Assembly (NCBI RefSeq): GCF_000013625.1
Contig: NC_009659.1
Location: forward strand, 2,914,001-2,978,000
Origin: Janthinobacterium sp. Marseille
GTDB lineage: Bacteria; Pseudomonadota; Gammaproteobacteria; Burkholderiales; Burkholderiaceae_D
DNA length: 64,000 nt
Reading direction: 5' to 3'
Part shown: positions 56,489 to 64,000 of the stretch, piece after piece
How the letters are laid out: every line of letters starts with the position of its first letter
Numbering within the stretch: the stretch's first letter is position 1
The notes under the pieces: model-generated
Databases searched by the model: none
What the model saw: the letters and a program-made list of their open reading frames with translations, nothing else
What the model was told of the DNA's origin: nothing
Position numbers and translations under genes: made by a program

Positions 56489-57388
56489 TCAGCGCGCATG
56501 CAGCACATTCAGCTTGCTGAGCTTGTCGATGGCAAGATCAAGGAAGGCACGTGACTTCGGTGCCATCAGGCGTGCACTGGGCACAATCAGTTGAACCGGC
56601 AAATCAGGCGCATCCAGTTTCGGCAATACCCGCAGCAAGGTGCCGGCCTGCAATTCATCCGCCACCTGGTAAGACAGTACCCGTGCCAGGCCCCGTCCGG
56701 CCTTGGCCGCCAGCAATACCGCATCGATTTCATTCACAATCAGGCGCGGTGTCAACGCCACGATTTGTTCACGGCCGTTATGCCGGAAGCGCCACTCCGG
56801 TGCTTTCTCGCGGATCGCAGTAAAAATCACATCATGGTGCGCAATATCGGCAATCGATTTCGGCTCGCCGCGGCGCTCGATATAGTCGGGACTTGCGACC
56901 AGCACGCTTTGCACTTGCCCGACCCGACGCGCCACCATGCTGGTGTCGGCCAGCGACCCTATGCGTACGCCGACATCTATCCCTTCTTCTATCAAATCCA
57001 GGTTGCGGTCATTGGTGATGAGCTCCACACGCATTTCCGGATACTGGTCGAGATAGCTATTGACGATCGGTGCGACATGCCGACGTCCAAACACGACCGG
57101 TGCCGTCACCTTCAATGTGCCGCGCAACGGTGCCGAGGCATCTTCCTGTACCGTCTGCTCGTAGTCCGCCAATAGACGCCGCGCCTGCTGCGCCAGGTGC
57201 AAACCCGCCTCGGTTGCCACCAGATGCCGCGTGGTGCGCTCGATCAGACGCGTCCCTATACGCTCTTCCAGTGTCCCCAAAGCCCGTGTAATGGCAGGCG
57301 GCGAACGTCGGAGTTTACGGCTGGCAGCAACCAGGCTGCCGCTGTCGAGTATCGCGATAAAGATTTCCAGCTCATCCAGGCGGTCCAT
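56489..57388 (-). CDS. LysR-family transcriptional regulator
   Basis: This 299-residue regulator has the N-terminal helix-turn-helix (MDRLDELEIFIAILDSGSLV, RSPPAITRALGTLEERIGTRLIERTTR) and a C-terminal effector domain (GTLKVTAPVVFGRRHVAPIV, EGIDVGVRIGSLADTSMVARRVG). This is the AaeR/DsdA-less CrgA-like LysR group; the ligand is unknown. ATG 57388 is used; an upstream in-frame ATG at 57430 lies in the operator region. It is divergent from the GST gene, with perfect inverted repeats in between, so it probably controls that gene and itself. Confidence 0.93.
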   Translation of the reverse strand: MDRLDELEIFIAILDSGSLVAASRKLRRSPPAITRALGTLEERIGTRLIERTTRHLVATEAGLHLAQQARRLLADYEQTVQEDASAPLRGTLKVTAPVVFGRRHVAPIVNSYLDQYPEMRVELITNDRNLDLIEEGIDVGVRIGSLADTSMVARRVGQVQSVLVASPDYIERRGEPKSIADIAHHDVIFTAIREKAPEWRFRHNGREQIVALTPRLIVNEIDAVLLAAKAGRGLARVLSYQVADELQAGTLLRVLPKLDAPDLPVQLIVPSARLMAPKSRAFLDLAIDKLSKLNVLHAR

Positions 57389-57405
57389 TTTTATTATTCC
57401 TCTTT

Positions 57406-57449
57406 TTGAAATAGTAAATTTCAATTTCACCTAATTTACATCAATTTAC
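57406..57449. promoter_or_regulatory. Candidate LysR operator between the LysR and GST genes
   Basis: TTGAAAT-N5-ATTTCAA (57406-57424) is a perfect inverted repeat with the T-N11-A core of LysR sites. GTAAATT (57414-57420) also pairs with two copies of AATTTAC (57433-57439 and 57443-57449). Confidence 0.55.
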
Positions 57450-57493
57450 GGAATACATACCATCTAGTCTCCACTTATCCAAAGGAGCATCGT

Positions 57494-58120
57494 ATGAACC
57501 AGCCGCTGATCAAGCTTTATGGCGTCCCGCTGTCGGGCCACTGTCATCGCGTCAAACTTTTCCTGCACCTGCTCGGCGTCAAGTACGAGCAAATCGACGC
57601 CAACGCCGACGTGCGCGCCACTGCCGAATTCCGCAAACTCAACCCGCTCGGACAAATCCCGGTATTGATCGATGGCGACCTGGCAATCTCGGACAGCAAT
57701 GCCATCCTGGTTTATCTCGCCAAACGCTACGCCGCCGACAGCACCTGGCTGCCACAAGATGCGATGGGTGCCGCCCAGGTCCAGCGCTGGCTCTCGATTG
57801 CCGCGGGAGAATTGCGCTACGGCCCGGCCAATGCACGCATCTATGCTTTATGGAAAATGGGCAAGGATGATCCGGTCCGTGCGGCAGAAATCGGTCGCGA
57901 TTTGCTCGGCTTCATGAACCAACATCTGGCAAGCCGTGACTACCTCGCAAGCGAATATCCGACAATCGCAGACCTGGCTTGTCATTCTTATGTTGCGCAC
58001 GCACCGGAAGGCGGCATCCCGCTTGATGAATATCCGGCCGTGCGTGCATGGCTGGCGCGGATAGAGAAGCTGCCCGCCTTTGTCGCCATGCCGCGTTCCG
58101 CGATACCGGAAGCAGCATGA
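57494..58120 (+). CDS. Glutathione S-transferase
   Basis: This 208-residue cytoplasmic enzyme has the thioredoxin-like N-terminal domain (LIKLYGVPLSGHCHRVKLFLHLLG, NPLGQIPVLIDGDLAISDSNAILVYLA, residues 5-80) with the cis-Pro of the VPV-type loop (QIPVL). An all-helical C-terminal domain follows. It conjugates glutathione to electrophiles; the substrate is unknown. AAGGAG precedes ATG 57494. The stop overlaps the next start (ATGA), so the next gene is co-translated. A divergent LysR gene suggests inducible control. Confidence 0.93.
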   Translation: MNQPLIKLYGVPLSGHCHRVKLFLHLLGVKYEQIDANADVRATAEFRKLNPLGQIPVLIDGDLAISDSNAILVYLAKRYAADSTWLPQDAMGAAQVQRWLSIAAGELRYGPANARIYALWKMGKDDPVRAAEIGRDLLGFMNQHLASRDYLASEYPTIADLACHSYVAHAPEGGIPLDEYPAVRAWLARIEKLPAFVAMPRSAIPEAA

Positions 58121-59055
58121 ACATCCAGCCCGAACTCTTCCATGCGGGCGAGTTGCAAGCCCAAGCCCTGGCCGGCACTGGTACGCCGCCTGCTGCAATA
58201 CGCAACTTCATGCCGGACCAGCACCGGGAATTCTTTGCGTTGCTGCCGTACACGCTGCTGGCCAGCACGGATGAGCAGGGCTGGCCGATAGCCACGGTGG
58301 TGACGGGGCAGCGCGGATTTTTATCGTCGCCGGATGCGGGGCATCTGCAGATAGCAGCTGACGCACACTGGCAAAGCGAAAGTCGTCAACACTTCGTACC
58401 CGGTAAAAAAATCGGCATGCTGGGCATAGACTTCAGTACGCGTCGCCGCAACCGGGCCAACGGTATTGTGCAGGACGTCGACGATGCAGGCTTGCACATT
58501 CAGGTAAGCCAATCGTTCGGCAACTGCCCACGGTATATACAACTACGTGACGTGAATGAAGTGCACAAGGGCGGTGCAATCCCTGCCACCCGCAAGTTCA
58601 CCGACCTGGATGCGACAGCACGCGCGTTGATTAGCAAGGCAGACACCCTCTTCATCGCGACCACCTCGGATGCACACGAAAACGACAGGGGCGGACCCGA
58701 TATTTCGCATCGGGGTGGCATGCCGGGCTTTGTCCGCATCGACGGCAACACGCTGACGGTTCCTGATTTCAATGGCAATCGCTATTTCAATACGCTCGGC
58801 AATATGGTGCAGGAACCGCGTGCAGCATTGCTGTTCATCGACTTCGCCAGCGGCACCCTGTTGCACCTGCAAGGCCGCACTGAAATCCTGTGGCAATCGG
58901 CGGAAGCAGTAGCGCTGACCGGTGCGGAACGCTTATGGCGCTTTCATATTGAAAATGGCTGGTACAAAAGCAATGCGATTCCACTGCGCTGGACCTTGCG
59001 CGAAATAGCGCCGACCACCGCAAGGACCGGCGTCTGGGCGGAAGCACATGGATGA
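58117..59055 (+). CDS. Pyridoxamine-5'-phosphate-oxidase-like FMN-binding protein
   Basis: This 312-residue protein has a PNPOx-like split-barrel (about 30-300): HREFFALLPYTLLASTDEQGWPIATVV, GGPDISHRGGMPGFVRID, and FNGNRYFNTLGNMVQEPRAALLFIDF, a pattern found in flavin-binding general stress or detoxification proteins. Start ATG 58117 overlaps the GST stop (ATGA). The specific reaction is unknown. Coupled with a GST, it fits a xenobiotic or oxidative-stress module. Confidence 0.85.
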   Translation: MNIQPELFHAGELQAQALAGTGTPPAAIRNFMPDQHREFFALLPYTLLASTDEQGWPIATVVTGQRGFLSSPDAGHLQIAADAHWQSESRQHFVPGKKIGMLGIDFSTRRRNRANGIVQDVDDAGLHIQVSQSFGNCPRYIQLRDVNEVHKGGAIPATRKFTDLDATARALISKADTLFIATTSDAHENDRGGPDISHRGGMPGFVRIDGNTLTVPDFNGNRYFNTLGNMVQEPRAALLFIDFASGTLLHLQGRTEILWQSAEAVALTGAERLWRFHIENGWYKSNAIPLRWTLREIAPTTARTGVWAEAHG

Positions 59056-59072
59056 AGCTAAATCGTTTTTGA

Positions 59073-60215
59073 CTATATCGATTTTTGATTGACGCGCTTG
59101 CTCAAGTCTTGCGCGCTTTCCTTGCGTTCGCTATAGCGATCAACCAGATAGCCGGCAACATCACGCGTCATCAAAGTGAATTTGAATAGCTCCTCCATCA
59201 CGTCCACGATACGATCATAGTAAGCGGATGGCTTCATCCTTCCGGCATCGTCGAATTCCAGGAAGGCCTTGGCGACAGACGATTGATTGGGAATGGTGAT
59301 CATGCGCATCCAGCGTCCGAGGACACGCATTTGGTTCACCGCGTTGAAAGACTGCGAGCCACCTGATACCTGCATCACGGCGAGCGTCTTGCCCTGGGTT
59401 GGCCGGACGGCACCCATCGTGAGCGGAATCCAGTCTATCTGTGCCTTGAGGATGGCGGACATTGCACCGTGACGTTCTGGTGAACACCAGGCCATACCTT
59501 CCGCCCACTGCGCCAGCTCGCGCAACTCCTGTACCTTGGGATGCGACTCGCTTGCGCCATCCGGCAAAGGCAAACCACGCGGATCGAAAATCCTGACTTC
59601 CCCGCCCATCGTTTCGAGAAGTCGTGCCGCTTCCAGCGTGACGAGGCGGCTATACGAGCGTACGCGTACCGAGCCATACAAGAGCAGGAAGCGCGGGCGA
59701 TGCTGCAAGCGATCTGCCCGCGCAAAAACAGCGGTATCCGGCTTGTGAAACAAGTCGTCAACAATATTCGGCAAACCGTCCGTCAGATAAGAAACACGTT
59801 GGCCGTGTTCATCAATCACCAGCTCTCCATCTTCCTTGATGAAGGCCTTGGCCGGAGACGGCGGTAACAGATCCAATACCAATTCGGAAGGACGGCACAG
59901 GCGTGTGCCCACAGGCGTGATGACGAAAGGCCGGTTTATCAAAATCGGATGCGCAATCATCGCGTCCAGCAGTGCATCGTCACCCAGTGCCGGATCATCA
60001 AGTCCCAGCTCCGCATATGGAGTGCCTTTTTTGCGCAGCGCATCCCGCACCGTGAGTCCGGCGTTTTTTATCATCAGGCTCAATTCGTCGCGCGCAGGCG
60101 GTGTGCGCAGGTATTCGACAATTTCCGGCTCAATATCGAGATGCCTGATCAGTGCGAGTGTGTTGCGTGAGGTACCGCAATCGGGGTTGTGAAAGATTTT
60201 GACGTGCATATTCAT
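59073..60215 (-). CDS. ArsC-ArsH fusion: arsenate reductase plus flavin-dependent ArsH
   Basis: This 380-residue protein joins two arsenic-resistance domains. Residues 1-120 are a glutaredoxin-linked Ars[17 protein letters not shown] (catalytic Cys13), [11 protein letters not shown], and [27 protein letters not shown], with the conserved arginines. Residues about 173-370 are ArsH, an NADPH:FMN oxidoreductase that oxidises trivalent organoarsenicals: [14 protein letters not shown] (FMN-binding), [28 protein letters not shown] and [17 protein letters not shown] linker of about 50 residues separates them with no frameshift. ATG 60209 is an alternative start. It is the last gene of the ars operon. 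Confidence 0.93.
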   Translation of the reverse strand: MNMHVKIFHNPDCGTSRNTLALIRHLDIEPEIVEYLRTPPARDELSLMIKNAGLTVRDALRKKGTPYAELGLDDPALGDDALLDAMIAHPILINRPFVITPVGTRLCRPSELVLDLLPPSPAKAFIKEDGELVIDEHGQRVSYLTDGLPNIVDDLFHKPDTAVFARADRLQHRPRFLLLYGSVRVRSYSRLVTLEAARLLETMGGEVRIFDPRGLPLPDGASESHPKVQELRELAQWAEGMAWCSPERHGAMSAILKAQIDWIPLTMGAVRPTQGKTLAVMQVSGGSQSFNAVNQMRVLGRWMRMITIPNQSSVAKAFLEFDDAGRMKPSAYYDRIVDVMEELFKFTLMTRDVAGYLVDRYSERKESAQDLSKRVNQKSI

Positions 60216-60260
60216 ATCTCTATCGGGAAAGTAAAGGATAGGCGTGCTTTGCAAACTTCA

Positions 60261-61544
60261 TCACAAGCCCAGTCGCACAGCCAAAGCGCAAAGTGTTACC
60301 AGCAATACCGGCAAGGTCAGGATTGCGCCGATACGGAAGTAATAGCCCCAGCTGATTTTGATATCTTTGCTCGCCAGCACATGCAACCACAGCAGCGTTG
60401 CCAGGCTGCCGATAGGCGTGAACTTAGGACCGAGGTCACTGCCGATTACATTGGCGTATACCATGGCCTCCCGCACCAGGCCTTCGGCATTGCTGGCATC
60501 GATGGAAAGTGCTGCGACCAGCACCGTCGGCATATTGTTCATGACCGAAGAAAGCAGTGCAGTCAGGAAGCCGGTACCCAGGGCGGCGCCCCATACGCCA
60601 TAGCGTGCAAATACATTGAGCAGTTCAACCAGATAATCTGTCAGTCCGGCATTGCGCAAGCCGTAGACGAGCAGATACATACCCAGGGAAAAGAAGACAA
60701 TCTGCCATGGTGCATCGCGGACCACTTCACGGGTCGAGATGAGGTGCCCCCTGCCCGCCACCACCAGCAGTATCAATGCACCTGCCGCGGCCACCACACT
60801 AATCGGCACGCCCTTGTCCTCCAGCCAAAAGAAGCCGACCAGCAACAAAGCCAACACCCACCAGCCGGCAGTAAAGGTCGCTGCATCGTGAATGGCACTG
60901 CGCGGTTCAGCCACATCATCCAGCGCATAGCTGGCCGGAATGTCGCGTTTGAAGTAATACAGCAAGACCAGCAAGCTCATGCCGACAGACACAAGGTTCA
61001 CCGGCAACATGACGGCTGCATACTCTGCAAAGCCGAGTTTGAAATAATCGGCCGAGACAATATTGACCAGATTGGAAACGACCAAAGGCAGGCTGGCGGT
61101 ATCTGCAATAAAGCCCGCGGCCATCACAAAAGCCAGCGTGGCGCGCGCTGAAAATTTCAATGCCAGCAGCATCGCAATCACGATGGGTGTCAGTATCAGA
61201 GCGGCACCGTCATTGGCAAACAAGGCGGCTACGACCGCACCGAGCAAGATCAACAGCACGAATAACTTGCGACCACTACCACCGCCCCAACGCGCAACAT
61301 GTAATGCAGCCCAGGCAAAAAAACCTGCCTTGTCGAGCAACAGGCTAATGATGATGATGGCGATGAAGGTAGCGCTGGCATTCCAGACGATATGCCATAC
61401 CAGCGGGATATCCGTGAGCTGGATCACGCCCAGCAGCAGCGCAGCCACCGCGCCGCCCATCGCACTCCAGCCTATGCCGAGGCCACGCGGCTGCCAGATA
61501 ACAAGTGTCAGCGTAAGGAGGAAAATCAGTAAGGCAACAAGCAT
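60261..61544 (-). CDS. arsB: Arsenite efflux permease ArsB
   Basis: This 427-residue inner-membrane protein has about 12 membrane segments with ArsB motifs: [19 protein letters not shown], a [25 protein letters not shown] block and [18 protein letters not shown]. It exports arsenite using the proton motive force. Length matches E. coli ArsB (429). It lies 31 bases after arsR and 45 bases before the ArsC-ArsH gene. No arsA ATPase is present. Confidence 0.95.
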   Translation of the reverse strand: MLVALLIFLLTLTLVIWQPRGLGIGWSAMGGAVAALLLGVIQLTDIPLVWHIVWNASATFIAIIIISLLLDKAGFFAWAALHVARWGGGSGRKLFVLLILLGAVVAALFANDGAALILTPIVIAMLLALKFSARATLAFVMAAGFIADTASLPLVVSNLVNIVSADYFKLGFAEYAAVMLPVNLVSVGMSLLVLLYYFKRDIPASYALDDVAEPRSAIHDAATFTAGWWVLALLLVGFFWLEDKGVPISVVAAAGALILLVVAGRGHLISTREVVRDAPWQIVFFSLGMYLLVYGLRNAGLTDYLVELLNVFARYGVWGAALGTGFLTALLSSVMNNMPTVLVAALSIDASNAEGLVREAMVYANVIGSDLGPKFTPIGSLATLLWLHVLASKDIKISWGYYFRIGAILTLPVLLVTLCALAVRLGL

Positions 61545-61575
61545 GGAACTCTCTCCAGCCTTTCAATAAAAGCGG

Positions 61576-61911
61576 TCAACAGTTGCCTTGTTCGGTGCAG
61601 ACAGTCTGGCCCGCAGGCGTGCAGGGATTACCACCACAGCAGTTTTCTGTCAGGTAAGCGAGCACACCATTCATGACCTCGAAGTTGGCCGATGAGATCA
61701 GCGAACGACCAGAGCGCTCCTGCCTGATCAGGCGCGCATGGATCAATTCCTTGAGATGAAAAGTGAGTAACGACGGCGCGACGTCCAGATGCCTGGCGAT
61801 ATCACCCGCCGACATGCCGGCAGGGCCGGCCTGCACCAAAGCACGAAATATGGCGAGTCTGGTTTCTTGCGCCAGGGCGGCGAGAGCGAGAACAACGTCT
61901 TTATTTTCCAT
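61576..61911 (-). CDS. arsR: ArsR-family arsenite-responsive repressor
   Basis: This 111-residue SmtB/ArsR protein has a winged helix (AQETRLAIFRALVQAGPAGM, VAPSLLTFHLKELIHARLI). It lacks the ELCVCDL cysteines of E. coli ArsR. Instead the C-terminus carries Cys91, Cys92 and Cys97 (ENCCGGNPC), plus Cys105 and Cys111, like the Acidithiobacillus-type ArsR site. It should release its operator when As(III) binds. It is the first gene of the ars operon. A perfect inverted repeat overlaps its start codon. No ribosome site is visible, so translation may start leaderless or use a nearby codon. Confidence 0.93.
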   Translation of the reverse strand: MENKDVVLALAALAQETRLAIFRALVQAGPAGMSAGDIARHLDVAPSLLTFHLKELIHARLIRQERSGRSLISSANFEVMNGVLAYLTENCCGGNPCTPAGQTVCTEQGNC

Positions 61912-61933
61912 ATTTCAATGATAATTGAAATAT
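61910..61933 (-). promoter_or_regulatory. Candidate ArsR operator overlapping the arsR start
   Basis: ATATTTCAAT-gata-ATTGAAATAT is a perfect 10-bp inverted repeat. One arm covers part of the arsR start codon. A TTTTCC-N17-TAATAT pair could serve as a promoter just upstream. Binding by ArsR is inferred. Confidence 0.65.
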
Positions 61934-61971
61934 TATGTTTGCACAAGTCAACGGAAAACACCGGTACAGCC

Positions 61972-62424
61972 TTAAGGGGCTGTGCCGATAAACTTCATAT
62001 GCAACAAGGGAAAAGGATTGCCCTGCCCGTCGACTGCGGAACGGCCTGTGACCTGGAAGCCAACGCGTTGATAGAAACCGAGCGCTTGCGGGTTTTGCTC
62101 ATTCACATCCAATTCATGCGCAGCCATGATAGCGACCGCATACTCGATGAGCGCCCTGCCGACGCCCTTGCCACGACTGCCGGGTGCGATGAACAGCATT
62201 TCAATCTTGCCGTTTAATGCACCTATGAATCCGAGTATCGTGCCGTGCTCGTCACGGTAGGCGCGCAAGGCCATCAAGGGTAAATAGTCGTTCAATACCT
62301 TGGGCTTGAGATCCTGGATATCTGCTTCACCCAGGAAGTCATGCGTCGCCCGAACCGACTGCTCCCAGATTTCTGTCAGCAGCACAAACTCGCTGCCATC
62401 CACTTTTGAAATATTCTTGTTCAT
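61972..62424 (-). CDS. YjaB-like GNAT acetyltransferase
   Basis: This 150-residue protein matches the GNAT fold and is close to E. coli YjaB: SVRATHDFLGEAD near the start, the acetyl-CoA loop APGSRGKGVGRALIEYA, DVNEQNPQALGFYQRVGF and GNPFPLLHMKF at the end. The substrate is unknown. Its ATG overlaps the MFS stop by 4 bases (ATGA), so it is translated with the upstream transporter. It precedes arsR on the same strand but is 60 bases away with its own separation. Confidence 0.88.
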   Translation of the reverse strand: MNKNISKVDGSEFVLLTEIWEQSVRATHDFLGEADIQDLKPKVLNDYLPLMALRAYRDEHGTILGFIGALNGKIEMLFIAPGSRGKGVGRALIEYAVAIMAAHELDVNEQNPQALGFYQRVGFQVTGRSAVDGQGNPFPLLHMKFIGTAP

Positions 62425-63644
62425 ATTAAATCTGCACGTGCCAATTTACGGTCGTATAAGTACACCGTTCCCGCCAATAGCGTCAGCAACACACCGGCAA
62501 CACAGATCGCATGCCAGCCACCCAAACGCCATGCCAGTGAACCCAGTGCCGAACCCGATGCAGCACCGATAAAGTAACTCGTCATATACACGGCATTGAG
62601 CCGTGAACGCGCTTGCGGCTCCAGTTGCAAGACCACGTTTTGATTCGTGATGTGCAAACCCTGCAAAGCCAGATCGATGATTAGCATGCCCACCAGGAAC
62701 CATATCAGGCTGGTGCTGCCCAGCCAGAAGCAAGCCCACGCCAGCAAGAGCAGGAACAGGCAGCCGATGCTGGTCACATGTCCCATTCCCTTATCCGCCA
62801 TCCGCCCGGCCACACTCGCCATCAGCGCACCCGCAATCCCGACCAAACCGACCAGGCCGATGCTGGCATCGCTCAAGCCATGGTTCGGTCCGGACAATAA
62901 CAAAGCCATCGTTGAAAACAGCACGCTCACCGAAGCGAAAGTCAAAGCCCCCATCAGTGAACGGCTGCGCAAGCGCGGGTAACGTCCTATCAATGCCGTC
63001 ATCGAACGCAAGACCTGCAGATAGCTGACCTGCGCCGGATTACGTGATGGTGGCAACAGATACCACAGTGCCAAAGCGACCAGCAGCATGATGACACCTG
63101 CCACCCGATACACCGTGGTCCAACCACCCAGCTCTGACAATAAGCCGGCCACACTGCGGGCAGTCAGGATACCAATCAGCAAACCGCTCATCACCAGGCC
63201 AACTGCACGCCCGCTACGCGCCGGATCGGACAAGGTCGCCGCCATCGGCACCATGATTTGCGCCGCTACCGAAAACAAACCGGCCATGATGATGCCGGTT
63301 GATAGCATCGTGATATTGAAAGCAAAACCGCTGATGAATTGACCGGCCGCCGCCAGCAACATCAAGGTAACCGCCAGGCCACGCCGCTCCAGCTTGTCAC
63401 CTAGCGGAACCAACAACACCAGGCCGAACGCATACGAGACTTGCGCCATCGTCACCGTCAATGCCGCAGTGGTTTCACTAACGTTAAGGCTGAGCGCAAT
63501 CGAACGCAACAGCGGTTGATTGAAGTAGTTGCCACCGGCGCAGAGGCCCGAAGCCAGCGCCATCAAAAGCAGGGCTGAAGTGGCCAGGTATTTGGGCGGA
63601 GCTACAGGAACGGCGACAGGAGAATGAGGATCAGGCGTTGACAT
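62421..63644 (-). CDS. MFS transporter, probable drug/metabolite efflux
   Basis: This 407-residue protein has 12 membrane segments in two halves. Motifs include the loop GDKLERRGL and a YFNQPLLRSIALSLNVS start like YgaY-type efflux proteins. The N-terminal 20 residues are Pro/Val-rich and cytoplasmic. Substrate unknown. It is followed by the GNAT gene with an ATGA overlap; the pair could inactivate and export a small molecule, a guess from context. Confidence 0.88.
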   Translation of the reverse strand: MSTPDPHSPVAVPVAPPKYLATSALLLMALASGLCAGGNYFNQPLLRSIALSLNVSETTAALTVTMAQVSYAFGLVLLVPLGDKLERRGLAVTLMLLAAAGQFISGFAFNITMLSTGIIMAGLFSVAAQIMVPMAATLSDPARSGRAVGLVMSGLLIGILTARSVAGLLSELGGWTTVYRVAGVIMLLVALALWYLLPPSRNPAQVSYLQVLRSMTALIGRYPRLRSRSLMGALTFASVSVLFSTMALLLSGPNHGLSDASIGLVGLVGIAGALMASVAGRMADKGMGHVTSIGCLFLLLLAWACFWLGSTSLIWFLVGMLIIDLALQGLHITNQNVVLQLEPQARSRLNAVYMTSYFIGAASGSALGSLAWRLGGWHAICVAGVLLTLLAGTVYLYDRKLARADLI

Positions 63645-63749
63645 GGCAGAAGCTTAAAGGAAATCCGGAAAGCTTGTCAGCGGCTGTAAATAAGCAGCAT
63701 CCAGACAAATCCCCGGCCGATATCCGCTTGCCAAGAGACAGAGTGAAAT

Positions 63750-64000
63750 TTACTTGATACGCTGCTTTTCCAGCTTGCGCGCCAACGTCCGCCGGTGCAT
63801 GCCGAGGCGACGTGCCGCTTCCGAAATATTGAAATCGGTTTCCACCAATACTTCGTGGATGCGTTCCCATTCCAGCGTCTTGATCGAGGTCGAGCGATTG
63901 CTCACTTCAATCTCGACAACACCGGCCACATGACCGAAGGCGGCTTCAATATCATCGGTATTCGAAGGTTTGGCAAGGTATTGGCAGGCACCGAGCTTGA
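63750..64000 (-). CDS. Response regulator, RegA/PrrA/ActR type, C-terminal fragment
   Basis: Only the last 82 codons are visible; the gene begins beyond the right edge. The sequence starts within the receiver domain (KLGACQYLAKPSNTDDIEAA, with the conserved Lys) and ends in the family's Fis-type helix-turn-helix: WERIHEVLVETDFNISEAARRLGMHRRTLARKLEKQRIK. This tail is near-invariant in the RegA/PrrA/ActR redox regulators. The stop is TAA at 63750-63752. The partner kinase would lie outside the window. Confidence 0.9.
   Translation of the reverse strand, partial: KLGACQYLAKPSNTDDIEAAFGHVAGVVEIEVSNRSTSIKTLEWERIHEVLVETDFNISEAARRLGMHRRTLARKLEKQRIK

Noticed and set aside
60189..61151. 320-residue open frame antisense to arsB
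   Set aside because: His/Gln-rich composition typical of the complement of a membrane protein gene; arsB is unambiguous.
1..64000. tRNA, rRNA, CRISPR or insertion sequence
   Set aside because: No cloverleaf with a T-arm, no regularly spaced repeats and no transposase gene could be seen by reading both strands.

Overview
The window is a stretch of a bacterial chromosome that reads as a betaproteobacterium of the Oxalobacteraceae (Herminiimonas/Janthinobacterium type). The evidence is protein style: the chemoreceptor signalling domain, a RegA/ActR-type response regulator, an iron SOD, sulfate and sulfonate uptake genes and an ars operon, with dense gene packing. This assignment is an inference. 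I saw no rRNA, tRNA, CRISPR array, prophage or insertion sequence.

Layout. 1-7.2 kb: a chemoreceptor cut by the window edge, xseA, and a Fur-boxed fecI-fecR-siderophore receptor group. 7.4-11.3 kb: sodB and the sulfate uptake genes sbp-cysT-cysW, with no cysA following. 11.7-20.5 kb: mixed single genes: a FAD monooxygenase, nhaR, a zinc-ribbon protein, a beta-carbonic anhydrase, an LpxR-like lipid A deacylase, a YbaY-MliC lipoprotein, methyltransferases, a GIY-YIG protein and a cytochrome c. 20.7-30.7 kb: tamA-tamB, a type II NADH dehydrogenase, a CPA2 antiporter and ybdK. 30.8-35.2 kb: a sensor-less sigma-54 activator, two response regulators and a convergent histidine kinase. 35.7-41.8 kb: CsbD, a secreted three-repeat cysteine protein, fumC, a DUF599 protein and a large PAS-GAF-PAS-GGDEF-EAL protein. 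42.1-47.0 kb: a sulfonate operon with two binding proteins and a DszC/SfnB-like flavin monooxygenase. 47.0-56.1 kb: a minus-strand operon wecB - bcsB-like - nfrB - nfrA - ybcH-like. 56.5-59.1 kb: a LysR regulator divergent from a GST and a PNPOx-like gene. 59.1-63.6 kb: MFS, a YjaB-like GNAT, arsR, arsB and an arsC-arsH fusion. The right edge holds the C-terminus of a RegA/ActR-type regulator.

The most notable system is the wecB/nfrB/nfrA locus. It resembles the E. coli NfrA/NfrB/WecB exopolysaccharide pathway that serves as the phage N4 receptor, but the epimerase is inside the operon and a BcsB-like periplasmic subunit is added. NfrB carries a C-terminal MshEN-type region with an RIGxxL motif, so c-di-GMP control is plausible. 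Its genes are tightly coupled (overlaps of 14 bases and 1 base, a TTG start), and an inverted repeat covers the Shine-Dalgarno sequence of the last gene. Other points of interest are the ArsC-ArsH fusion with an operator over the arsR start codon, the missing cysA with a promoter and terminator between sbp and cysT, and the YbaY-MliC fusion lipoprotein.
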